From Flaccisagitta enflata (Eukaryota; Chaetognatha; Sagittoidea; Aphragmophora): a DNA stretch of 64,000 bases. Numbering within the stretch: position 1 is the stretch's first letter; each line of letters begins with the position of its first letter. The stretch spans positions 3,596,001 to 3,660,000 of the forward strand of contig OZ231128.1 in NCBI GenBank assembly GCA_965153355.1. Direction: 5' to 3'. A program made the translations under genes and the position numbers. The notes beneath the pieces were generated by a model. The model did not search any database. It had not been told where the DNA came from and saw nothing but the letters and a program-made list of their open reading frames with translations. Positions 45,549-48,719 of the stretch are shown here, piece by piece.

Positions 45549-46343
45549 GTAACAACTAACAACTAACAACTAACAACTAACAACTAACAACTAACAATAA
45601 CAACAAATAACAAACAACATACAACAACATCCGTTTGTGGCTCGCACCTTTTTGAAGATGCATTTCGTTCCCCAGGGACATCTGTTGGTGGTTGCATCAC
45701 AGACGCGTCCGTCGGGTTGAAGACATCGAAATTCCTCACCAACATTCATCACCACATTTGATATCGGAGGACAACCACACTAAATTATATGTTACTTGTT
45801 AGTAAAAAAACAAATTGGCATCATTGTTCTGAATCGAATGAGACAAATGAAGCAAAATCCGTCGCGGGTGGTTGGTCACTGGGCAGAGGCACCAAACGAA
45901 GGACGGACCAAAAAACAAGGCCAAGAAGGCCAATAAGGTGCGCCGTGTATAGATCACCAAACGTTTGCGTTAACGACAGACAGACAAACAGATCGACCGA
46001 CCGACCGACGGACGGACACAGCCAGTTGTAGAGGTGCGTTGGCGCACCTAAAAAGTCTTGTTTTAAGCTTGTGCGTCTTATGGCGATCATAATTATATTT
46101 GTAAAGGTGTTCATGACACTATTGAGCATTAAATCCAATCCAATCCAATCCAAAAACTGACGAGTTCTGCCGCGGTGATTTACCGAGTTGCCCAGTCTTA
46201 CTTTTGAGGGAATGCAGATGCTCATGTAGTTGCCAAATGGATCGACTCTTAGAGAACTTTGTCCGTCGGCCCAACAGTTGAAGAATAAATTTGGGGGGCA
46301 ACGGAATACGGCACCACGCGCCAGTGCCGGAATGCCAAACTTG
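16645..46343 (-). CDS. modular secreted protein gene (sushi/EGF/chitin-binding-like), 20 exons, 5' incomplete
   Basis: Gene-level entry. Twenty minus-strand exons were found by GT/AG boundaries and frame: 46343-46202, 45779-45648, 45383-45226, 44282-44193, 42068-41996, 41491-41386, 40761-40606, 37282-37140, 36032-35855, 34537-34415, 29774-29682, 29407-29272, 26878-26778, 25704-25612, 21785-21672, 20604-20507, 18581-18487, 17521-17388, 17175-17089, 16826-16645. Every junction is phase-compatible and the exon lengths sum to a whole number of codons plus one leading base, giving about 810 residues before TGA. The protein is cysteine-rich, with repeated sushi-like patterns (C..GY/GF...C), EGF-like modules and a final CBM14-like segment. 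No transmembrane stretch is visible in the recovered part. Known modules of these kinds act outside the cell in adhesion, matrix or recognition; the specific function is unknown. The first recovered exon needs a preceding exon ending in phase 2, so the signal peptide and start are missing. Introns reach several kb and carry many mobile elements. Confidence 0.82.
17089..17175 (-). CDS. modular protein exon 19 (CBM14-like core)
   Basis: Acceptor ccttcag, donor gtcagt, phase 1 at both ends. It encodes QYSHPRSCIDFVYLNENG and VIAEGVCAK. Read with its neighbours it gives DG.F..PG.Y.HP.SC..FV...NG....GVCA..TVF, the layout of CBM14, though with fewer cysteines than the six-Cys consensus. Chitin binding is therefore an inference. 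Confidence 0.83.
17388..17521 (-). CDS. modular protein exon 18 (EGF second half, start of CBM14-like segment)
   Basis: Acceptor atggcag, donor gtcaaa. It encodes FNCRCFSGFSGTYCQK, the C.C..GFSG.YC end of an EGF domain, then SSTPPLIGTVISKDG and VFIVP. DG.F..P at the end resembles the start of a chitin-binding type-2 (CBM14/peritrophin) module, which continues in exon 19. Confidence 0.86.
17600..18082 (-). mobile_element. GGGCAGCGGCC element, reverse copy
   Basis: Begins AATAGTCGCAAAAGCG and GGTCAGCGGTAGCCG, then the core GGATTGGAGCCTTGAGGCT repeats, and ends GGTCATCGGCCCCTTCGG then GGCCGCTATCCAAAA. It is inserted in the intron between exons 17 and 18, less than 100 bp from exon 18. Confidence 0.75.
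18128..18405 (+). mobile_element. AACAAGGCC element, type A
   Basis: AACAAGGCCAACACG, key CGTCGCGTGCGGG, a run of TGACTTAAA-type decamers, GGACGGACAGACG, 3' hairpin GCGTCGCGTAGCACGCGA. It lies in the same intron as the previous element, 45 bp away. Confidence 0.78.
18487..18581 (-). CDS. modular protein exon 17 (EGF first half)
   Basis: Acceptor ttttttcag, donor gttagt. It encodes EPSDCDNDPNPCSPGGMC followed by RPNRYRQVYPR. DNDPNPCSPGGMC is a classic EGF opening (C.....PC..GG.C). The second half is in exon 18 and the phase-2 junction restores an Arg codon. Confidence 0.88.
18643..20443. mobile_element. possible mariner-type element, TIR CTATCTAGAGCA
   Basis: TA plus CTATCTAGAGCATAAG at 18641 and the inverted CTTTTGCTCTAGATAG plus TA at 20428-20445 could be the ends of one 1.8-kb element in the intron between exons 16 and 17. 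No transposase is visible, and the shared TIR is only about 14 bp, so the pairing may be chance. Confidence 0.4.
20507..20604 (-). CDS. modular protein exon 16
   Basis: Acceptor gactcag, donor gtgaga. It starts in phase 1 and ends in phase 0. It encodes SATCHPISISELNCYC and EILDMAKTPPCE, with four cysteines. It provides exactly the phase change needed between exons 15 and 17, which is strong support that the exon is real. Confidence 0.8.
20660..20785 (-). mobile_element. AACAAGGCC element, type A, short
   Basis: TTTTTAGTCGCG at left (hairpin half lost) and CGCACGCGACTTAGG, CGGCCTTGTTT at right. It is the smallest nearly complete copy, about 126 bp, just beyond exon 16. Confidence 0.72.
21100..21254 (+). 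mobile_element. AACAAGGCC element, type D
   Basis: AACAAGGCCTATTAGGCC, GGATCGTCAAACGAATGCG, (CCAA)n core, 3' hairpin AGGTGCTTTGTCGCACCT then AAAAG. Confidence 0.75.
21672..21785 (-). CDS. modular protein exon 15 (sushi core)
   Basis: Acceptor tttgtag, donor gtttgt, phase 1 at both ends, 37 whole codons. It encodes LDKSKDTWTIEFGTV, QKKCHSGFIIYF and GVIQVSCK; KC.SGF followed by VSCK is a standard sushi core. The intron between this exon and exon 14 contains the nested transposon block 22073-24918. Confidence 0.82.
22300..22720 (+). pseudogene. Tc1/mariner transposase remnant
   Basis: With frame changes and stops, the plus strand gives LIEDGAPLY..., then NNPNLNPIELLWSQMKKL, the SPDLNPIE.LW motif that carries the third catalytic acid of DD34D/E transposases, and finally a decayed QNSLQKHARAYDGGCY tail. 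The gene is broken. It sits inside the element with CTATCTAGCTC ends (22161-24213). Confidence 0.75.
22729..24203 (-). mobile_element. AACAAGGCC element, type A, expanded core (1.47 kb)
   Basis: Its 3' hairpin AGTCGCGTGCACGCGACT is at 22733-22750. The 5' end (reverse of GGCCTTGTT) is at 24203, with the 5' key CACGCGACTT nearby. The core is replaced by tandem repeats: about 10-bp GTCATTTTAA units (22829-23090), 14-bp TCTGCTGGTTTAAG units (23380-23680) and about 12-bp TCTGGTTTAAG units (23680-24120). Most copies are 130-280 bp, so this is an extreme expansion. Confidence 0.75.
24665..24842 (+). mobile_element. AACAAGG element, type J
   Basis: AACAAGGCTGGATACACGG, GGCAGGAGCAGTAATGC, (GACCAACC) core, 3' hairpin GTCGCGTGTCCGCGAC then AAAAAAC. 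It is inserted in the right half of the CAGTACC MITE. Confidence 0.7.
25612..25704 (-). CDS. modular protein exon 14
   Basis: Acceptor tttccag, donor gtgagt, phase 1 at both ends. It encodes VNCVVALCDVPKAWRN and NADIVYPNF. The cysteine pair C....LC followed by W suggests the end of one sushi-like module and the start of another. Confidence 0.8.
26097..26790 (-). repeat. 38-bp array made of exon 13 3' end plus donor
   Basis: Plus-strand unit of the form GGCTACCTGGTTTCTTGG-GCTCTGGGTTGTACATGACC. Read on the minus strand each unit is the end of exon 13 (CCAGAGCCTGAGAAACCAG) followed by the donor GTAGCC. About 18 copies lie directly downstream of the exon in transcription order. Confidence 0.85.
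26778..26878 (-). CDS. modular protein exon 13; its donor end is tandemly copied
   Basis: Acceptor ctgcacaag (33 codons plus one base at each side), donor gtagcc after AAACCA-G. It encodes QRNLKCGYNIGLYRHD and GKIMMYNPEPEKP, then joins EVNCVVALC of exon 14. The last 28 or so exon bases and the donor are repeated about 18 times downstream as a 38-bp array (26097-26790), so the used donor is inferred from frame and from the array edge. Confidence 0.72.
27112..27169. repeat. (CT)n microsatellite
   Basis: Pure run next to a G-subtype hairpin-element fragment (27172-27315). Confidence 0.9.
27411..28011. mobile_element. mariner-type MITE, TIR CTATCTTGCTCA
   Basis: Left CTATCTTGCTCATATTAAG (after TA), right CTTATTTTGAGCAAGATAG (before TA). 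It is about 600 bp with paired inner segments (GGTCACTGATTTTC...). It shares the CTATCT-GCTCA ends with the elements at 22161 and 44356. Confidence 0.72.
28715..28962 (+). mobile_element. GGGCAGCGGCC-related element, 3' part
   Basis: Core units CTCAAATTACAGCCTCAAGG, then GACATCGTCCCTTTCAGG, GCAGGGCAACGTCTATCG and CCTTGGGCGACTAGTT. The 5' half is absent. It abuts the MITE at 28966. Confidence 0.65.
28966..29267. mobile_element. GGGCG MITE in the exon 12 donor of the modular gene
   Basis: Same family as 49324-49593. TTA duplications lie at 28963-28965 and 29268-29270. On the minus strand the TTA+C at 29268-29271 is the GTAA of the exon 12 donor. The core carries an internal duplication of the ATGTGTTCACACTGTTATCG segment. 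Confidence 0.82.
29272..29407 (-). CDS. modular protein exon 12; donor invaded by a MITE
   Basis: Acceptor tttttaag. The donor is GTAAG, formed from the TTA target duplication of the MITE at 28966-29267. The product begins VTPDDDDYESSKKEKV, an acidic/basic linker, then HINIKVKCRLGFVW and NDPNNKDE. KCRLGF is a sushi C..G aromatic core. It starts in phase 1 and ends in phase 2, matching both neighbours. Confidence 0.82.
29446..29669. mobile_element. GGGCG MITE filling the intron between exons 11 and 12
   Basis: Ends GGGCGCGTTACTGGTC and GACACGCGCCC. The intron 29408-29681 is 274 bp, so without the element it would be only about 50 bp. The target duplication is not clean (TCA at right, CGA at left). 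Confidence 0.7.
29682..29774 (-). CDS. modular protein exon 11 (sushi start)
   Basis: Acceptor ttttttcag, donor gtaagcc, phase 1 at both ends, 30 whole codons. It encodes ILKQTSLCQSV and GVCEAPENGELASLD; C.AP.NG is the typical first segment of a sushi domain. A MITE of the TTA/TGA family begins about 10 bp into the downstream intron. Confidence 0.82.
30105..30677 (-). mobile_element. GGGCAGCGGCC-related element, complete reverse copy
   Basis: Begins GGTCGCCCAAGGGCAA and GGTCAGCGATACCCGTTG, then a GGGGACGATGTCCTGTAG hairpin arm, about 16 GGATTTGAGCCTCAAGGCT-type units, the inverted hairpin arm, and ends GGGGCCGCTGCCAAAAAA. Confidence 0.72.
30807..32800. mobile_element. Penelope-like element flanked by an inverted pair of ~270-bp repeats
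   Basis: The segment at about 30820-31087 (plus) reappears in inverted orientation at about 32524-32794. It includes the same GA-rich CATGTGAAAA motifs and a C-run/G-run. Penelope elements are known to carry pseudo-LTRs in direct or inverted arrangement, and this matches the inverted form. The RT/GIY-YIG body lies between the arms. Confidence 0.75.
31151..32830 (-). CDS. Penelope-like element: RT C-terminal half plus GIY-YIG endonuclease (5'-truncated)
   Basis: The frame is open for 559 codons. The first 100 or so codons are translated flanking repeat (right arm of an inverted repeat). Real coding begins near VPKNLTVYMDDTFGIL, the RT catalytic YMDD box. Next come IPFLDVHLVRNTDG and STKVYRKPSNTGLT, the RT thumb typical of Penelope-like elements. 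A Pro-rich and Gln-rich linker (about 130 residues) follows. Then come KGIYCQRCKKDNRRMYIGQT and SFRTRMGQHKDD with a late LRESLEI glutamate, a GIY-YIG nuclease. RT motifs upstream of YMDD are missing, so it is not autonomous. It lies in the intron between exons 10 and 11 of the modular gene, on the same strand. Known role: reverse transcription and target cleavage by PLE retroelements. Confidence 0.85.
   Translation of the reverse strand: MLTERHHMYGELTFREKELLYEVHIHIIGQEIARIFDQFSLVIDHWQEEGKNRRENKFIGRETMDKKRERHVKTTWKKRESHVKITWIKREIDSLAPPPSEKNKNIAVPKNLTVYMDDTFGILRQNATKNAHEQFTMCLKEVEERLDFTVETEENNEIPFLDVHLVRNTDGTLSTKVYRKPSNTGLTINPNSNQDPNAWIGVFKGALCRAYRTCSSMELIQQEINYLVNNYEDNGFNRATLLRIANKYRPPEYHTPPLPPAPPPPPPPLPPPPPPPLPPPPPPPSPPPPPPPPPPLPVPERLSRLRPTADRLRRLQQQEPPPPQQTPPPHQPPLPQQQQPPPPQQQPPQQQQQQQQPPPPPPPPPPPQQRRRQQQQQRHQTREKRTTYVSIPYVASIHHRLKRTFLANNVDYHSKPGPKLGDVLCSANKTHPDPLDLKGIYCQRCKKDNRRMYIGQTRVSFRTRMGQHKDDVTSSKPDANISGISKHARECDCDIDWDNPEILATYNDKNKRALQRNLLLRESLEIRQHKSSSGLGLNDPQLCIRSNTWDPILAKLRDT
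31700..32070. repeat. Pro- and Gln-coding triplet tracts inside the Penelope-like ORF
   Basis: GGA/GGC/GTT-type triplets on the plus strand encode long poly-Pro and poly-Gln runs on the minus strand, between the RT thumb and the GIY-YIG domain. Microsatellite expansion inside a retroelement ORF. Confidence 0.85.
32922..33201 (+). mobile_element. AACAAGGCC element, type E
   Basis: AACAAGGCCAGGTAGGCC, key GATGCGTCCTC, (AATG)n-type core, (GACCAACC), 3' hairpin GATGCGAGGACGCATC then TAAAAG. The key is the exact reverse complement of GAGGACGCATC. Confidence 0.8.
33226..33560. repeat. (GA)n and (GAAA)n microsatellites
   Basis: A GA run at 33226-33283, then GAAA repeats at about 33383-33545. Leucine/phenylalanine-rich frames here are artefacts. 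Confidence 0.92.
33766..33981 (+). mobile_element. AACAAGGCC superfamily, type C
   Basis: Starts GTGACGTGGGGTCACATTAT and GTTGCGGATGGGTGGG, then GGACGGACCAATGG repeats, and ends AGTTGCGTGTCTGCAACT then AAAAAG. Type C lacks AACAAGGCC and begins with GTGACG..GGGTCAC instead. Confidence 0.72.
34011..34239 (+). mobile_element. AACAAGGCC element, type A
   Basis: AACAAGGCCGGATACACC, key AGTCGCGTGCGGG, GGGCAGGAGCAGTAAGGCC block, GGACGGACCGACG core, 3' hairpin AGTCGCGTAGCACGCGACT then AAAAA. It is head-to-tail with the type C copy 30 bp upstream. Confidence 0.82.
34415..34537 (-). CDS. modular protein exon 10; its acceptor end is tandemly copied
   Basis: Acceptor ttttgcag, donor gtaagct, phase 1 at both ends. 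It encodes MMSDGSEVAKWIRDPP, RPLPDCVMGQPCDV and DANGE; W...P.PDC is the usual sushi ending, completing exon 9. The first 35 exon bases plus the acceptor are repeated about 17 more times immediately upstream in a 53-bp array (34538-35448). Confidence 0.82.
34502..35448 (-). repeat. 53-bp array made of exon 10 acceptor plus exon start
   Basis: Eighteen copies of a 53-bp unit; the first overlaps the real exon 10. On the minus strand each unit is acceptor TTTTGCAG, 35 exon bases (TGATGATGTCTGATGG...) and then GTAATC, which resembles a donor. All three plus-strand frames stay open because the unit lacks stops; this is not a gene. Confidence 0.88.
35855..36032 (-). CDS. modular protein exon 9 (sushi-like; 5' boundary uncertain)
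   Basis: Donor gtaatc after CSK. The upstream junction was chosen at ggggcag (exon base 36032) because it alone gives phase 0 and keeps the frame from exon 8. A nearer acceptor (cttag, exon base 35994) would break the frame unless another exon exists. The product contains CLRGAPELSCDGAY, then QIRCRTGYFFNENG and ADIKCSK, a clear sushi order of cysteines. The module finishes in exon 10 (AKWI..PLPDC). Confidence 0.68.
36262..36430. repeat. (CTTT)n microsatellite
   Basis: CTTT run (36268-36360) followed by a degenerate pyrimidine tract. It lies in the intron between exons 8 and 9. Confidence 0.93.
36433..36992 (+). mobile_element. GGGCAGCGGCC-related element, G subtype
   Basis: TTTTTGGGTAGCGGCCCC, CAAAGGGCCAATGTCCTG, a (CCTT/CCGT)n run, core CTCAAATCAGCCCTCCAG units, inverted GGACATCTCGAAAT / ATTTCGAGATGTCC-type arms, and ends GGGTACCGTTGACCAGG...GATGACTAGTTT. 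A short F-type fragment follows at 37013-37075. Confidence 0.72.
37140..37282 (-). CDS. modular protein exon 8
   Basis: Acceptor cttcag, donor gtacaa after CAG. It starts in phase 1 and ends in phase 0. It encodes FRSFCIPDTEIHPS, AQDACFRPDFVL and a proline-rich stretch QRPPPNVPIVQGAK. Both cysteines fit a disulfide-rich extracellular chain. The fragment of an F-type hairpin element at 37013-37075 lies about 65 bp downstream in the intron. Confidence 0.75.
37397..37465. repeat. (GA)n microsatellite
   Basis: Pure GA run in the intron between exons 7 and 8. Confidence 0.92.
38488..38730. mobile_element. small MITE, TIR AAGCGTGATTATTCTGCAAC
   Basis: GAAGCGTGATTATTCTGCAA at left and TTGCAGAATAATCACGCTT at right, in inverted orientation about 240 bp apart. 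There is no coding content. Confidence 0.65.
39050..39640. mobile_element. long-arm inverted repeat element
   Basis: The arm at 39050-39178 (AATCGGTTTGACTTTTAGTA, TTTTCAGTGTATGT, TGCCAAATCTCAATATTG) recurs inverted at about 39500-39636 (CAATATTGAGATTTGGCA, ACATACACTGAAAAT, AAAAAGTCAATCCGATTT). The arms are about 130 bp with a 320-bp centre. Confidence 0.7.
40606..40761 (-). CDS. modular protein exon 7 (sushi-like core)
   Basis: Acceptor tctcag, donor gtaagac, phase 1 at both ends. FCKKGYHVRG followed about 20 residues later by SLVCSLMGDD is the C..GY...C core of a sushi/CCP module. The rest (RYVVTAPFNLNGKIL) is less typical. Confidence 0.8.
40842..41058 (-). mobile_element. AACAAGGCC element, type A, 5' end missing
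   Basis: Reversed hairpin AGTCGCGTGCGACGCGACT at left, GTCCGTCGGTCC core, CACCCGCACGCGTGTATA at right. It lies in the intron between exons 6 and 7. Confidence 0.68.
41386..41491 (-). CDS. modular protein exon 6
   Basis: Acceptor catcag, donor gtcagt. It starts in phase 0 and ends in phase 1. It encodes IPCPGPQQIASNHNLEG and ends VVDGRLRK, which reads into the FCKKGYHV of the next exon. The start C.GP.. resembles the opening of a sushi module (first Cys, then variable loop). Confidence 0.75.
41630..41836 (-). mobile_element. AACAAGGCC superfamily, type C
   Basis: GGACACGCAACTCTTAAAGA at left (half hairpin), GTCCATTGGTC core, CCCACCCATCCGCAATGATA and GTGACCCGATGAC at right. Confidence 0.62.
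41996..42068 (-). CDS. modular protein exon 5 (EGF-like part 2)
   Basis: Acceptor tttccag, donor gtatcg, 24 whole codons. It contains HGKCVCSRGYTKDP followed by SSLCSVK, the C.C..GY...C signature that closes an EGF-like domain. The intron on its 5' side carries a (GT)n tract and the LINE fragment at 42.5-43.6 kb. Confidence 0.8.
42279..42363. repeat. (GT)n microsatellite within a type C-like element remnant
   Basis: About 84 bp of GT. The flanks TGTCCATCCACCCTTGTTAG and GGTCGGTCCGCGTCCG suggest a decayed type C element (about 42180-42460), as in the (GT)n-bearing copy at 58269-58588. Confidence 0.8.
42487..43577 (+). pseudogene. non-LTR retrotransposon (LINE) 3' ORF fragment
   Basis: A 353-codon open frame with the C-terminal part of a jockey/RTE-type LINE polyprotein. 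It contains KLLGVVLDPTWTF, LIRPFFDYAAPVVYP, LQLVQNKCLRLITGA and a final zinc-knuckle-like LCPECQ...HLFSC, then a Pro-rich tail. The endonuclease domain and the catalytic RT motifs are absent upstream, so it is 5'-truncated, as is usual for target-primed insertions. It ends near an (AAC)n-like tail. It lies in an intron of the modular gene on the opposite strand. Confidence 0.8.
44193..44282 (-). CDS. modular protein exon 4 (EGF-like part 1)
   Basis: Acceptor gtttcag, donor gtaag. It encodes NGYMLLSDGLC, HLKCLGNNTC and DGNSYC, then continues into the next exon as SAPHGKCVCSRGY. Together exons 4 and 5 give the closely spaced C..C..C.C pattern of an EGF-like module. Phase 2 at both ends matches both neighbours. 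Confidence 0.8.
44356..44963. mobile_element. mariner-type MITE inserted in a (TTG)n tract
   Basis: Ends are CTATCTAGCTCATAAATA and its inverted copy TATTTATGAGCTAGATGG, flanked by TA on both sides. There is no transposase. TAGTTG/TTG repeats on both sides (44310-44355 and 44966-45137) show that it split one microsatellite. It lies in the intron between exons 3 and 4. Confidence 0.8.
44966..45137. repeat. (TTG)n microsatellite
   Basis: Imperfect TTG/TAG TTG/CTG run. The complementary (CAA)n at 45468-45549 lies in the neighbouring intron, so the two could pair in the transcript around exon 3. Confidence 0.9.
45226..45383 (-). CDS. modular protein exon 3
   Basis: Acceptor ccatccag, donor gtaagct. 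It starts in phase 0 and ends in phase 2. Cysteines lie in SLESCSEVVCQ, YPPKCVDE and VVLCNPD. The segment GLWITLKGFYPPKC resembles the central part of a sushi/CCP fold, but this is weak. The downstream intron on the minus strand contains the large (TTG)n/(CAA)n tract and a mariner-type MITE. Confidence 0.75.
45466..45620. repeat. (CAA)n and (CTAACAA)n repeats
   Basis: A CAA run followed by CAACTAA heptamers, ending 28 bp before the exon 2 donor. Confidence 0.9.
45648..45779 (-). CDS. modular protein exon 2
   Basis: Acceptor aatttag, donor gtgcga, phase 0 at both ends, 44 codons. It begins CGCPPISNVV and contains EEFRCLQPDGRVCDA and CPWGTKCIFKK, with six cysteines at spacings typical of small disulfide modules. 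It joins exon 1 in phase (SICIPSK then CGCPP). Confidence 0.78.
45914..46055 (+). mobile_element. AACAAGGCC element, type D
   Basis: AACAAGGCCAAGAAGGCC, key AAGGTGCGCCGTG, GATCACCAAACGTTTGCG, (GACCGACC) core, 3' hairpin AGGTGCGTTGGCGCACCT then AAAAAG. The key AGGTGCGCC is the reverse complement of GGCGCACCT. Confidence 0.82.
46202..46343 (-). CDS. modular protein exon 1 of those found (partial gene)
   Basis: On the minus strand the acceptor is ttacag and the donor is gtaaga. After one carried base the exon gives 47 codons, starting KFGIPALARG and ending SICIPSK, with three cysteines (FRCPP, FNCWA, SICIP). The phase-2 start shows that an upstream exon exists. A (GA)n run and a (CAA)n run lie just upstream in the preceding intron. 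I see no named domain in this exon alone. Confidence 0.75.
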
Positions 46344-46359
46344 CTGTAAGGTGAGGTAG

Positions 46360-46363
<4 letters not shown>

Positions 46364-46402
<39 letters not shown>

Positions 46403-46443
46403 CAAAAATGAATAATCGGTAATTGAATTGCTGACAGTTAAGG

Positions 46444-46492
<49 letters not shown>

Positions 46493-46494
46493 CG
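46364..46494. repeat. (GA)n and (CAA)n microsatellites
   Basis: A GA run at 46364-46401 starts 20 bp upstream of the exon 1 acceptor and may act as part of its pyrimidine tract on the minus strand. The CAA run is at 46446-46494. Confidence 0.9.
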
Positions 46495-46499
46495 TTCGT

Positions 46500-47033
46500 T
46501 TGTCCGTCGCCCGCTAGGCCCTAGCAGACCTAAAATTGCCCTCTCAGCCCTGAAATTTGCCCTTTCAGTGCTTGAATCTGTCCTCTCTGATTTCTATCCT
46601 CACAGGCCCAAAACCTATCCTCTCAGGCCTGAAATCTACCATCACAGGCCTGAAACTTGCCCTCTCAGACCTTAAATCTGCTCTCTCAGGCCTGAAATTT
46701 GCCCTCTTAGGCCATAAATCTACCCTCTAAGGCCTGAAATCTGTCCTCTCCGGCCTTAAATATGCCCTCTTAGATTCAAGCTCTGAGAAGGCAGATTTCT
46801 GGCCTGAGAGGGCAGATTTCAGGCCTGAGAGGGCAGATTTCAGGCCTGAGAGGGCCTAGGGGGGCGGTGGACAGACGGACGGACGGATGGACAGATGTTT
46901 GAACAAACGAATGAACAAACGAACGAAAGTCCTCTTTCCCCTTCGTCCACTGGGACTTCTTCTCCTCTAATTCACTCACCTAATGCAATCATTGCAAAGC
47001 AGGGCAACGTATTATATTGAATGGGCGACCTGT
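46500..47033. mobile_element. GGGCAGCGGCC-related element, rearranged
   Basis: About 14 units of GGCCTGAAATCTGCCCTCTC type, switching to the opposite orientation near 46790 (AGGGCAGATTTCAGGCCTG), then (GGAC)n and GCAGGGCAACG with ATGGGCGACCTG. Head-to-head arms make a hairpin about 46700-46850. Confidence 0.6.
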
Positions 47034-47114
47034 TTTGCACTTTATTGCTTGAATGGGTCAAAAATGAATGATTGTTAGCAAAAACAACTAAAGAAACAGC
47101 AACAACAAAAACAG

Positions 47115-47121
47115 CAACAGC

Positions 47122-47218
<97 letters not shown>

Positions 47219-47247
47219 GCAACAGCAGCAACAACAACAACAACAGT
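47115..47247. repeat. (CAA)n microsatellite
   Basis: Long CAA/CAG run. Cys- or Thr-rich frames are artefacts. Confidence 0.93.
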
Positions 47248-47350
47248 TACAACAGACGCGAGTCCAGCGCCAATAAACAGAAGAACATACTGTGAGGATA
47301 TCGAATACTCTTTTTTTTGCCAAGACAGCTGCAGTAAAACGAACCACTGA

Positions 47351-47983
47351 GGGGGCGTTTCTAGTTAAGTCATGGTGCAAATGAAGGCGTAGTTTTCTTG
47401 GTCAAGTCATCTTTCAAAAAAAATTTCAAAGTAATCTAATCAAATTTTTCTAAAAGGAAATTACATTTTCAATGCATTTTATCAATTTATTTGCATTGAC
47501 AATCATTTATATATACAAAATCAGTGAAAAAATTATAAAAAACAAGAGAAAAAATCAGGAATTTGAAAGAAAGTTCCTTGACTTGTTTTGGGTGAAATTC
47601 TTAATCTATCTCTGAATGCAAAAAATTGCATTTCTAAAAACATGGCCCTATTTTAAACACATATGAGAAAAGAGCCATGTTCTTAGAAATACAAAGTTTT
47701 GCATTCAAAGACAGATTAAGAATTTCACGCGAAATGACTTGCCAAACTTGCTGCTCGTATACACCGCGACTTAAAGACGATCGCGTTTTGAAAGGGCCAC
47801 TTGGTAGCTCGATACGTTCGTTCGCTCGCACCGCTCACTCCGCTCACTCGCTCCATTCACGGGCTCGCTCACTCACTTCGCTCACTCCCTCGTGGGACAG
47901 TTGAAATTCTTGAATATGTGTTCATACTGTTCTCGTGTTTCACGGGAACAAACGCGTTTTTGGCGCTCACTAGAAACACGCCC
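47351..47983. mobile_element. GGGCG MITE with TGA duplications, itself split by a second MITE
   Basis: TGA flanks at 47348-47350 and 47984-47986. The left TIR GGGGGCGTTTCTAGT is separated from the rest of the element (resuming near 47767 at AAGACGATCGCG) by a MITE of another family at about 47371-47766. It is a clear nested insertion. Confidence 0.75.
47371..47766. mobile_element. TAAGTC-GGTG MITE nested in the GGGCG MITE
   Basis: Ends TAAGTCATGGTGCA and (inverted) TAAGTCGCGGTGTA. It contains an inner hairpin around TGAATGCAAA / TTTGCATTCA with a CATGGCCC loop. A second copy lies at 13563-13960. Confidence 0.65.
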
Positions 47984-47986
47984 TGA

Positions 47987-48090
47987 ATCATCCCTGTACC
48001 AACCAATCCGTTGGTACCATAGTTGATGTCGAGACCAAGGAATTTGTTGTCAGAGGAATCCGATTTTGGTTTGCCATTGGGACTCAAAAT
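47987..48090 (-). other. possible minus-strand coding segment (unconfirmed exon)
   Basis: Frame ILSPNGKPKSDSSDN then KFLGLDINYGTNGLVG and TGMIQ. If the MITE 47351-47983 and one TGA copy are removed, the frame continues as WFVLLQLSWQKKEYS for about 30 more codons. It could be an upstream exon of the modular gene, but I could not fit the splice phase (exon 1 requires phase 2). Confidence 0.3.
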
Positions 48091-48438
48091 TGGAACCGAT
48101 CAAAGCATCATTCAAATCAATTGTTTCACTGAGACATACGTTGAACCGTAGAGGAGGGATAAATTATTCAGCGACTTGAAACGACGATGATGATGAATGT
48201 AAACAGAGATAAGCAGGTCAATGTCAGGAAAAGCTACAAGAATTTATCATGTCAATGTCAAGAAAAGCAAGAAGAAGTTATCATTATGATAAATGAAAAG
48301 AATTTTGTTGCAGTAACTTCACGGGGTAGTCGTTACTTGAGAACTGCTCGTGTCATGTCATGTCATGTCATGTCATATTGTGTCATGTCAAAAGATTTCA
48401 TGAATTTACACCTCGCTGATTCAGCTCATTTCCGCTAC

Positions 48439-48582
48439 AACAAGGCCGTACATGCACTCCTCCCCCTCCCACTAGTCGTGGACAGGTGGGAAGGGGCGGA
48501 AAACCTCTAAAAACAACTTTGTGACCGACGGACCGACCGACCGATCGACCGACACAGCGAGTTCTAGAGTCCGCAACTGATA
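48439..48582 (+). mobile_element. AACAAGGCC element, type B/J, just upstream of the PTP start
   Basis: AACAAGGCCGTACATGC, key AGTCGTGGACAGG, (GACCGACC) core, 3' arm GAGTCCGCAACT. It is diverged: the left arm of the hairpin is eroded. It ends about 75 bp before the chosen ATG. Confidence 0.65.
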
Positions 48583-48656
48583 ATGGAATCTTTGATCTGC
48601 AGCAATTTGCTTTGCAATCTGCGGCCCCTTCGACTGTTCATGTTCCTTGTGGTCAA

Positions 48657-48719
48657 ATGGAAAAGGAATTAATGACTTTGGACAAAACCGGAACCTGGCC
48701 CACGTTCTTCAAGAAAATG
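48657..48719 (+). CDS. PTP1B-like exon 1 (start)
   Basis: It encodes [18 protein letters not shown] ending KKM, aligned with the conserved N-terminal helix of PTP1B-type phosphatases. An in-frame upstream ATG at 48612 would add 15 residues (MQSAAPSTV...). I prefer 48657 because family members start just before EKEF/EKEL. The donor gtctct is weak, but phase 0 matches exon 2. The AACAAGGCC element at 48439-48582 lies immediately upstream of the gene start. Confidence 0.75.
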
